From positions 1 to 29,715 of the forward strand of contig SFNC01000012.1 in NCBI GenBank assembly GCA_004554255.1: DNA of 29,715 nucleotides. Reading direction: 5' to 3'. Numbering within the stretch: the first letter of the stretch is position 1; every line of letters begins with the position of its first letter. The notes under the pieces are model-generated. The model made no database searches. It was not told the origin of the DNA and worked only from the letters and a program-made list of their open reading frames with translations. Below are positions 23,374 to 29,715 of this stretch, piece after piece. Source of the stretch: Bacteroidales bacterium (GTDB taxonomy: Bacteria > Bacteroidota > Bacteroidia > Bacteroidales > Muribaculaceae). A program made the translations under genes and the position numbers.

Positions 23374-24665
23374 GGCTCGGCAATGAGGTCGAAAGGCAGT
23401 GCCTCGGTTATTTTTACATTATAAAATTGTCCGGGGGCCATTTTTACACCGCAACTTTTGCGCACCAGCACTTCGGGGTCTACCTCCGGCGAGTCGAACT
23501 GGCTTCTGCAGATGTAGAAGTCATCATCGCCCTCCGAGTCGCATATTACCTTCAGGACAGAGCCAACTTTCGCTTCATTGAGCTCGGCGGCAATCTTTTC
23601 CTGCAGGGACATAATGGCGTCAAGCCGCTCCTGTTTTACATCGTCGGGGATGCTGTCGTCAAAGTTTTTCGCTGCGAAAGTGTCATCCTCCTCGCAGTAG
23701 GCGAAGGCGCCCATGCGGTCGAAGCGCTGTTGTTTCACAAACTCCATGAGCTCGTTGAACTCAGCTTCGCCCTCACCGGGGAAGCCAACCATTAGCGTGG
23801 TGCGGATGTGTATTCCGGGGACCTCGGCGCGGATTCTGCGCAACAGCTCTTCGGTCTCCTTTTTAGTTATATGCCTCCGCATGTTCTCCAGAACATTATC
23901 CGAGGCATGCTGCAGGGCAATGTCCAGATATTTGCAGACATTGTCACGGCGGGCCATTACGGGCAGGATGTCGTAAGGGAAGTCCGCAGGGTAAGCATAG
24001 TGGAGCCTGATCCATTCCACGCCGGGGATGTCAGCAATGGTGTCGATAAGTTTTGCCAGTTCGGCGTGTCCGTATATGTCCTTTCCGTAGGATGATAAAT
24101 CCTGGGCTATAACATTGAATTCCTTAACGCCGCGGGCAACGAGATCTTTAACCTCGTCCACAATATCCTCGATAGTGCGCGACTGTAAACGTCCGGTAAT
24201 GATAGGGATTGCGCAGAATGCACAGAATCTGTTGCAGCCTTCGGCGATTTTGAGATATGCGTGGTGCGAGGGGGTGGTGATGTGGCGGTCCCATGCGGCG
24301 AGGGCCGGATGCTTTCTGACGATGTCGTCCACAACGGCCGTCCAGTCGAATTTGCCGTACCAGCGGTCAACCTCGGGGATTTCGGCCTTGAGTTCCTCGC
24401 GGTAGCGCTCGGACAGACATCCCATGACGGTTATATTGCGTATCTGACCTTCCTGCTTGGCACGGCAGCATTCCAGAATCATTTCTATAGATTCTGTTTT
24501 GGCGTCGCCGATAAATCCGCAGGTGTTTATAATCACCTCGTCGGCGGCGACACTGTCCGGATTATGACGCACCTCCATGCCTGCGGCCTCGAACATCCGC
24601 ATCACACGCTCACTGTCAACGAGGTTTTTTGAGCACCCCATTGTTATGATATCAACGCTTGCCAA
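23361..24665 (-). CDS. rimO: Ribosomal protein uS12 methylthiotransferase RimO
   Basis: A 434-residue radical-SAM methylthiotransferase that modifies an Asp of ribosomal protein S12. The N-terminal MTTase domain has C11, C49 and C83. The radical-SAM motif C144-x3-C148-x2-C151 lies in AEGCNRFCAFCAIP. A TRAM domain fills the last 70 residues. The start MASVDIITMGCSKN is typical of RimO rather than MiaB. It follows ftsY by six bases, a pairing common in Bacteroidales. Confidence 0.95.
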   Translation of the reverse strand: MASVDIITMGCSKNLVDSERVMRMFEAAGMEVRHNPDSVAADEVIINTCGFIGDAKTESIEMILECCRAKQEGQIRNITVMGCLSERYREELKAEIPEVDRWYGKFDWTAVVDDIVRKHPALAAWDRHITTPSHHAYLKIAEGCNRFCAFCAIPIITGRLQSRTIEDIVDEVKDLVARGVKEFNVIAQDLSSYGKDIYGHAELAKLIDTIADIPGVEWIRLHYAYPADFPYDILPVMARRDNVCKYLDIALQHASDNVLENMRRHITKKETEELLRRIRAEVPGIHIRTTLMVGFPGEGEAEFNELMEFVKQQRFDRMGAFAYCEEDDTFAAKNFDDSIPDDVKQERLDAIMSLQEKIAAELNEAKVGSVLKVICDSEGDDDFYICRSQFDSPEVDPEVLVRKSCGVKMAPGQFYNVKITEALPFDLIAEPCHC

Positions 24666-24671
24666 AGCCTG

Positions 24672-25664
24672 TTATTTGTCTTTATTGTTAAAAAGCGATT
24701 CTACAAACTCGCGCTTGTTGAACACCTGCAGGTCGGTGATGCCCTCGCCGAGGCCGATGTATCTTACCGGAATGCGGAACTGGTCGCTGATGCCGATAAC
24801 CACACCGCCTTTTGCGGTGCCGTCCAGTTTGGTGATGGCCAGGCCGGTAACCTGTGTGGCGGCCAGGAACTGTCGTGTCTGCTCAAAGGCGTTCTGTCCC
24901 GTGGAGCCGTCAAGAACCAGCAGCACCTCGTTCGGGGCACCCGGCACCACTTTCTGCATCACACGTTTGATTTTGGAGAGCTCGTCCATCAGTCCCACCT
25001 TGTTGTGGAGACGTCCGGCCGTGTCAATAATCACAACGTCGGCCTGCTGGCGGACCGCGCTCTGCAGGGTGTCAAATGCCACACTTGCGGGGTCAGAGCC
25101 TTCGCGCTGCTTAACGATGCCGACATCGCTGCGGCGTGCCCATTCCTCAAGCTGTTCTATCGCTGCGGCGCGGTATGTGTCCGCTGCGCCGAGAATCACT
25201 TTGTATCCGGCGTCTTTATACTGGCGGGCAAGTTTGCCGATAGTGGTTGTCTTGCCTACGCCGTTCACGCCTACCACCATAATGACATAGGGGCGGGCGA
25301 CTCCGGCGGGGAGCGAGAAGTCTTCGCCGCTGAGGGCCGGCGAGGCCTCGGATGCGGCATCGTCGCTGTCGCAGAGCAGACGTGTCATCTCCTGGTATAA
25401 AAGGTCGTACAGCTCGTCTATGCCCACATATTTGTCGCGGGCGACACGCTCTTTAAGCATGTCGATTACCTTAAGGGAGGTGTCCACACCCATATCCGAG
25501 GTTACAAAGACCTCCTCAAGCTCATCAAGGAAGTCCTCGTCAACCTGACTGCGGCCTACTGCCGCGCGTTTCAGCTTGTCAAAAAAACCGCGTTTAGTCT
25601 TTTCAAGACCCTTGTCCAGAGTCTCTTTCTTTTCTTTTGAGAATAAACCGCCGAATAGTTTCAT
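24672..25664 (-). CDS. ftsY: Signal recognition particle receptor FtsY
   Basis: A 330-residue SRP GTPase that receives ribosome-nascent-chain complexes at the inner membrane. A short N domain precedes the G domain, with P-loop VGVNGVGKTTTIGK from 131, then GAADTYRAAA, DTAGR and TKLDGTAKGG. The long acidic A domain of enterobacterial FtsY is absent, as is common in Bacteroidota. It heads a six-gene minus-strand block. A promoter and a palindromic repeat lie in its upstream region. Confidence 0.96.
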   Translation of the reverse strand: MKLFGGLFSKEKKETLDKGLEKTKRGFFDKLKRAAVGRSQVDEDFLDELEEVFVTSDMGVDTSLKVIDMLKERVARDKYVGIDELYDLLYQEMTRLLCDSDDAASEASPALSGEDFSLPAGVARPYVIMVVGVNGVGKTTTIGKLARQYKDAGYKVILGAADTYRAAAIEQLEEWARRSDVGIVKQREGSDPASVAFDTLQSAVRQQADVVIIDTAGRLHNKVGLMDELSKIKRVMQKVVPGAPNEVLLVLDGSTGQNAFEQTRQFLAATQVTGLAITKLDGTAKGGVVIGISDQFRIPVRYIGLGEGITDLQVFNKREFVESLFNNKDK

Positions 25665-25700
25665 GTTGTATATTAATAGCCTACGTTAACGTTCAAATAT

Positions 25701-25740
25701 TAGACCCCTGCGTTAACAAATATTGGGGAACGGGGTCTTA
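25701..25740 (+). repeat. Palindromic repeat, copy B (in the presumed ftsY leader)
   Basis: A complete 40-base copy: tagacccc, then tgcgttaacaaatatt, then ggggaacggggtctta. The outer arms (tagacccc/ggggtctta) pair. It lies between the ftsY start codon and a -7 box at 25747-25754, so the ftsY transcript would begin at or inside it. Confidence 0.85.
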
Positions 25741-25746
25741 GACCTG

Positions 25747-25778
25747 CAAAGGTACGACAATTCCGCGAGAAATGCAAC
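25747..25778 (-). promoter_or_regulatory. Likely promoter of the ftsY block
   Basis: On the minus strand, TACCTTTG (25754-25747) fits TAnnTTTG. GTTG (25778-25775), 20 bases upstream, is a weak -33 box. The predicted start is near 25740, about 75 bases before the ftsY ATG. Confidence 0.6.
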
Positions 25779-25799
25779 TTACACGGGCCGTAAGTTGCA
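25773..25799 (-). terminator. Hairpin downstream of oxyR
   Basis: TGCAACTTAC (25773-25782) and GTAAGTTGCA (25790-25799) are a perfect 10-base inverted repeat with a 7-base loop. On the minus strand it is followed by TTTCTC. It lies 29 bases past the oxyR stop and overlaps the -33 region proposed for ftsY. Confidence 0.65.
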
Positions 25800-25809
25800 G
25801 TGTTTAAAC

Positions 25810-25831
25810 CATAAATTTACCATAAATTTAC
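25810..25831. repeat. Tandem duplication of 11 bases over the oxyR stop
   Basis: The unit cataaatttac occurs twice in a row (25810-25820 and 25821-25831). The second copy contains the oxyR stop codon, so the duplication does not change the protein. Confidence 0.75.
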
Positions 25832-26754
25832 AGGCGGATGTTTCCGCGGAGCACGGCCGGTTTCAGCATTTTTCGCGGAACGACCTTTAACAGAGTGGAA
25901 ACCACGCTGTTAAGCGTCTTTTGCCGTGTGAAGTCCTTGCGGATATATAGAGAGACGCGCCGCATGCTCAGGCATTCTCCTGTGAGCGGCCTCACGTTCT
26001 TGTGCTGGCTCGGGGAGAGCAAGGGCAGGTGCATTTCGGGGATGATTGTGAAGCCGCCGTTCTCGTCCACAACCCTCACGAGGGTCTCGATATTGCCGGC
26101 TTCGTATATGCGTCTGCCCGTTTCGCGTCCCTTACAGAAGCTGAAAGCGCTGTCGCGCAGACACTGCGCCTCTTTCATTACCCACATGCTCTCATGGCTG
26201 AGGTGCTCGGGCGTGAATGCCGGCAGCTGCCGCACGCAGTTTTCGGCAACATATACCCAGAATGGTTCTTCGTATACCGGAATTTCCAGTATACCGTCCC
26301 TGCGGTTGTCACCGATTGCTATTCCGATGTCTATCAGGCCTTTGTCAATTGCCTCAAACATGCTCTCCCTGCGCATTTCCTCTATGAACAGGGAGACTTG
26401 CGGAAAGTCGGAGCTGTAAAATCTTATGAAACGCGGCAGTATATACGGTGCGATGCTCGGGCCGACTGATATGCGCAGATCTCCCGTTACTACGTTTGCA
26501 TTGTCAAAAACAATATCGTTGATTCGCCCTGCCTCGCGGACTGTTTTTGTGGCTTGCTCTATAATGCGTGCTCCTAATTTTGTGGGTTCCACGCTGCGGT
26601 TGCTGCGTTGGAAGATTCGTACCTCAAGCTCCTCCTCTAACTTTGCAATCATCTTGCTCAGAGTGGGTTGCGTTATCTCGCAGTGCTGTGCCGCCTTTGC
26701 GAAACTGCGGTATTTGTCTACCGCGATTATGTATTGTAGCTGTTGTAGGGTCAT
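25828..26754 (-). CDS. oxyR: OxyR-type LysR-family peroxide regulator
   Basis: A 308-residue LysR-type regulator. The N-terminal winged helix-turn-helix is at residues 1-60 (SFAKAAQHCEITQPTLSKMI). The ligand-binding domain carries EAQCLRDSAFSFCKG, with C198 and C207. Their spacing and surroundings match the redox pair C199/C208 of E. coli OxyR, so peroxide sensing by disulfide formation is expected. It is transcribed away from the CoA-disulfide-reductase-type gene, with a 94-base shared control region. In Bacteroidota OxyR controls catalase, Dps and AhpC; here a thiol-redox enzyme is the likely neighbour target. Confidence 0.92.
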   Translation of the reverse strand: MTLQQLQYIIAVDKYRSFAKAAQHCEITQPTLSKMIAKLEEELEVRIFQRSNRSVEPTKLGARIIEQATKTVREAGRINDIVFDNANVVTGDLRISVGPSIAPYILPRFIRFYSSDFPQVSLFIEEMRRESMFEAIDKGLIDIGIAIGDNRRDGILEIPVYEEPFWVYVAENCVRQLPAFTPEHLSHESMWVMKEAQCLRDSAFSFCKGRETGRRIYEAGNIETLVRVVDENGGFTIIPEMHLPLLSPSQHKNVRPLTGECLSMRRVSLYIRKDFTRQKTLNSVVSTLLKVVPRKMLKPAVLRGNIRL

Positions 26755-26773
26755 TGTTAATAGATTTTATCAA

Positions 26774-26827
26774 TGCAAAGATAGTAAAAATCTGTTGTTT
26801 ATCTATGCAAACAGCTGTATCTTTGCA
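26774..26827. promoter_or_regulatory. Symmetric divergent promoter region, oxyR and CoA-disulfide reductase genes
   Basis: TGCAAAGATA (26774-26783) and TATCTTTGCA (26818-26827) are perfect inverted copies. Each contains a TAnnTTTG -7 box, one facing each gene. Upstream of the plus-strand box, GTTG at 26794-26797 stands 20 bases away as a weak -33. Between them lies GATAG ... TATCTATG, which resembles the ATAG/CTAT half-sites bound by OxyR. The region is a likely operator for the regulator and its neighbour. Confidence 0.65.
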
Positions 26828-26848
26828 GAAAATAAACAAATAAACGAC

Positions 26849-29285
26849 ATGAAACACTTGATAATTGGCGGAGTAGCCGGCGGAGCGACCGCTGCAGCCC
26901 GAATCCGCAGAATATCCGAGACAGATACAATTGTCCTTTTTGAAAAGGGTGAGTACATATCCTATGCCAACTGTGGCCTGCCTTATTATATAGGAGGGAC
27001 AATAGCTGACCGCGAAAAACTGTTTGTGCAGACGCCGGAGGCTTTCGGACGCCGGTTTGATATAGACGTCCGGGTTAATTCGGAGGTACTGGCGATACAC
27101 CCCGAACGTAAAGCAGTGGAGGTGAAAGGTCCGGACGGGACGGTCTATGAGGAAAGTTACGACAGGCTGTTGCTGTCGCCGGGAGCCTCGCCGTTTGTGC
27201 CTCCATTGCCGGGCGTGGACCTGCCTGGAATATTCACCCTGCGCAATGTGGCTGATACTGATGCGGTTAAGGCGTATCTGAAAAGTCATGACGTACGTCG
27301 TGCCGTGGTGGTGGGCGGTGGCTTCATCGGCCTGGAAATGGCGGAGAATCTGCATGACGCCGGAGCCGCGGTGACGGTGATTGAGATGTCGGACCAGGTT
27401 ATGGCTCCGGTGGATTATTCAATGGCGGCGATAGTGCATAATCACCTGGTGGATAAAGGTGTAGGCCTGTTGCTGAGCACTGCCGTGAAAGGCTTTGCCC
27501 GTCGGGACGATGCCATAGAGGTGTCTCTTGGCGACGATAGCATCATGGCGGATATAGTGATACTTTCCATTGGCGTGCGGCCCACCAACAAACTCGCTGT
27601 TCAGGCCGGCCTTGCCGTAGGCGAGCGAGGCGGAGTGGTGGTTGACGAATACCTGCGCACCTCGCAGCCGGATATTTATGCCGTGGGCGATGTAATAGAG
27701 TTTCCGCATCCCGTGGACGGGAAGCCGTGGATGAACTATCTTGCCGGGCCGGCAAACCGTCAGGCGCGTATTGTCGCCGACAATATGGTGCTCGGTGATA
27801 AAGAGAAATACGAGGGAGCGATAGGAACGTCGGTTGCCAAGGTGTTCGACCTTACGGTCGCTGCTGCAGGTATGGCCGCGAAACGGCTTAAACAGCAGGG
27901 CATACCATATCTCACGGCTACCATACATCCCAATTCGCATGCCGGATATTATCCCGGAGCGACTCCCATGGCAATAAAGGTGGTCTTTGCGCCGGAGAGC
28001 GGCAGGCTGTTGGGTGCGCAGATAGTGGGCTATGACGGTGTTGACAAGCGTATTGACCAGTTTGCACGTGTGATAAAAGCCGGAGGTGATGTGCGGGAGC
28101 TTGTGCGTACCGAACATGCCTATGCTCCGCCTTATTCATCGGCAAAGGACCCCGTGGCTTTGGCCGGATATGTGGCCGGAAATATCCTCTCCGGAAAGAT
28201 GAATCCTATTTACTGGCGTGAGGTAAGAGACCTGGACCGCTCGAAGGTGACACTTATAGATGTGCGCACTCCCGAGGAGTTCTCGACAGGTGCGCTTGAG
28301 GGAGCCATTAACGTTCCGCTTGACGATATGCGTCAGATGTTGGACCGCATACCGTCCGACAAACCTATAGTCCTTTACTGTGGCGTGGGCTTGCGCGGCT
28401 ACCTGGCATCGAACATTCTGCGTCAGCGTGGATTCGCGGATGTGCGGAATCTCATCGGCGGACTTAAGACATACCGTGCGGCGACGTCCGAGGTCGTCGG
28501 AAAAGCCGCCGATGCCCCTAAGCCTGCGCCCGCTGTGGCAGAAGCTGTGACTGAGACAATAAAAATCAACGCATGCGGACTGTCGTGTCCCGGGCCTATT
28601 ATGAAACTGAAACAGGCTGTGGACGGTGCTCCGGCCGGTGCCAGGATATGTGTAGAAGCCACAGACCCCGGATTTGTGCGCGACGCCGAGGCCTGGTGCA
28701 AGTCTACGGGCAACACTTTCGTGTCGTCCGGGTCGGCAAAAGGGACTTACAGCATAGTCGTGGGCAAAGGAGCGGATGGAGCATCGCCGGTATCGGTACC
28801 CGCCGGTGCGGCCTCAAAAGGCAAGACATTCATAATGTTCAGTGACGACCTTGACAAGGCGCTTGCCACATTCGTGCTTGCGAACGGCGCAGCAGCCACG
28901 GGACAGAAAGTGTCGATATTCTTTACATTCTGGGGCCTTAACGTGATAAAAAAAGAGCGCAAACCGGCCACCAAAAAGGATATTTTTCGGCCGTATGTTC
29001 TCCATGATGCTGCCGTCGCACTCTCGCAAACTTAAGCTGTCCAAGATGAATATGATGGGCATGGGCCGGCGAACCATGCGCCACATCATGAAAAAGAAAA
29101 ACATAGACTCCCTCGAGACCCTCCGTGACCTCGCCTTGGCAAATGGAGTGGAGTTCATAGCCTGCCAGATGTCAATGGATGTGATGGGCGTGAACAGGGA
29201 AGAGCTGCTGGACGGCGTGACAATCGGCGGAGTTGCCACTTACATGAACCGTGCCGACGATGCGAATGTAAACCTGTTTATATGA
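26849..29285 (+). pseudogene. CoA-disulfide reductase-rhodanese-TusA-DsrE2 fusion, frameshifted near the 3' end
   Basis: The natural start is ATG 26849 (MKHLIIGGVAGGATAAAR), not an in-frame ATG further upstream that would run through the promoter and oxyR. Domains: FAD/NAD(P)H disulfide reductase at 1 to about 450 (C42 in YANCGLPYYIGG is the CoADR active Cys), rhodanese at about 465-550 (C511 in LYCGVGLRG), TusA-like (C580 in LSCPGP), then DsrE2-like from about 650. The frame ends early at 29035 after DIFRPYVL. Removing one T from the T5 run at 28983-28987 gives DIFGRMFSMMLP and joins the second frame, which continues to 29285 with CQMSMDVMG. The repaired chain is 811 residues; as read it is 728. 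It may be a sequencing error, a true mutation, or a shift site. Confidence 0.85.
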
Positions 29286-29290
29286 GGTTT

Positions 29291-29365
29291 TTAGACCCCG
29301 TTCCCCTGCGTTAACAAATATTCTTTCTCCGAAAGCGCTAAAGCGATGAGGGGAACGGGGTCTTA
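29291..29365. repeat. Palindromic repeat, copy C (long variant)
   Basis: Left arm ttagaccccgttcccc and right arm ggggaacggggtctta form a nearly perfect 16-base inverted repeat. The interior holds tgcgttaacaaatatt, as in copy B, plus 27 extra bases (29323-29349). It begins a few bases after the DsrE2 stop. The right arm overlaps the last codons of the tag fragment. Confidence 0.85.
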
Positions 29366-29616
29366 CAATGGCAGCCGTTGATGTGGTCATCAACGAAGCC
29401 CGTCGCCTGTAAAAAAGCATAGCAGATAGTTGTGCCAAAGAATTTGAATCCCCGACGCTTCATGTCCGTGCTTATTGCATCCGATACGGGTGACGATACC
29501 GGGATGTTGCCGGCGTCGGGGATGCTGTTTACAATGCGTTTGTTCTCAGGGAAAAATGATATGATGTAATTGTAGAAAGAGCCGTATTCCGCGATTACGT
29601 CAATAAACAGGCGGGC
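29338..29616 (-). pseudogene. tag: 3' fragment of DNA-3-methyladenine glycosylase I (Tag)
   Basis: On the minus strand a frame of about 93 codons reads NARLFIDVIAEYGSFYNYI, later DMKRRGFKFFGTTICYAFLQ and FVDDHINGCH. This is the C-terminal half of Tag, which removes 3-methyladenine from DNA. The frame enters repeat copy D at its 5' side, where Tag should continue for about 100 more residues. Instead there is repeat sequence and then a stop about 11 codons past it. At the 3' end the last codons (KTPFPSSL) are supplied by copy C. No good start codon is present. The 5' half may lie beyond the window if the interruption is an insertion, or may be lost. Confidence 0.85.
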
Positions 29617-29618
29617 AT

Positions 29619-29656
29619 TAAGACCCCGTTCCCCAATATTTGTTAACGCAGGGGTC
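29619..29656 (-). repeat. Palindromic repeat, copy D (inverted relative to A and B)
   Basis: Reads taagaccccgttcccc, then aatatttgttaacgca, then ggggtc on the plus strand, the reverse complement of copy B apart from the trimmed outer arm. It sits exactly where the tag reading frame is broken. Its 16-base arm is an exact inverse of the right arm of copy C (29350-29365). Confidence 0.85.
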
Positions 29657-29715
29657 GCAGATTTCGGTCAGATTTAGTCTTGCAGGTGAAGGAGCATAGC
29701 GGGCTATGTGACTGA
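29657..29715. other. Right-edge sequence of unknown nature
   Basis: The 59 bases after copy D contain no continuation of tag in any frame, and none of the frames shows recognisable coding. They could be the end of an inserted element or ordinary intergenic DNA; the window edge prevents a decision. Confidence 0.3.

Noticed and set aside
26426..26848. N-terminal extension of the CoADR fusion from an upstream in-frame ATG.
   Set aside because: It would run antisense through oxyR and through the divergent promoters; the conserved family start MKHLIIGG is at 26849.
1..29715. CRISPR array, phage genes, integrase or transposase.
   Set aside because: No spaced direct repeats and no protein with such motifs were found; the only repeats are the palindromic family and an 11-base tandem.

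Overview
The window looks like chromosomal DNA of a gut-type Bacteroidales bacterium, most likely a Muribaculaceae member or a close relative. The reasons are Bacteroidota-style promoters (TTTG, about 19-20 bases, TAnnTTTG), little or no Shine-Dalgarno signal, a TonB-dependent receptor with a carboxypeptidase-like regulatory domain, the ftsY-rimO pair, and a MurNAc salvage locus resembling the one known from Tannerella. The family-level assignment is inference. I see no phage, transposase, rRNA or CRISPR.

Positions 46-14810 hold eleven plus-strand genes with short gaps, probably one long operon for cell-wall sugar recovery. In order they encode a DUF4922 GalT/HIT-like protein, a SpoIID/LytB protein without a signal peptide, an AmpG/MurT-type importer, a secreted NamZ exo-N-acetylmuramidase, an FAD/Fe-S D-lactate-dehydrogenase-type enzyme, an HGSNAT-like membrane acetyltransferase, a MurK-type sugar kinase, the MurNAc-6-phosphate etherase MurQ, a secreted SGNH hydrolase, a patatin fused to an outer-membrane barrel, and a secreted Ntn hydrolase. 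The core logic is: NamZ frees MurNAc, the MFS protein imports it, MurK phosphorylates it, and MurQ splits it to GlcNAc-6-P and D-lactate. The D-lactate could then be oxidised by the enzyme encoded in the same operon. A convergent hairpin ends the run.

Positions 14848-17495 (minus) hold a lone TonB-dependent receptor and a tRNA-Met(CAU) with its own promoter and terminator. A 57-residue membrane miniprotein with a clear promoter lies at 17622-17795 (plus).

Positions 25664-17809 (minus) form a compact six-gene block: ftsY, rimO, menF, a membrane-anchored SGNH protein, an SGNH lipoprotein with a strongly basic tail, and an MBOAT O-acyltransferase. The last three look like an AlgI/AlgJ- or PatA/PatB-type export O-acetylation system of unknown substrate.

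Positions 25828-29285 hold an OxyR-type regulator (minus) facing a four-domain CoA-disulfide reductase / rhodanese / TusA / DsrE2 protein (plus). The latter carries an apparent one-base insertion in a T run, which splits its last domain into another frame.

A short palindromic repeat (arms like agaccccgttcccc, core tgcgttaacaaatatt) occurs four times: at the left edge, in the presumed ftsY leader, and twice near the right edge. There, two copies bracket a 3' fragment of tag (3-methyladenine DNA glycosylase I) whose 5' half is missing from this window.
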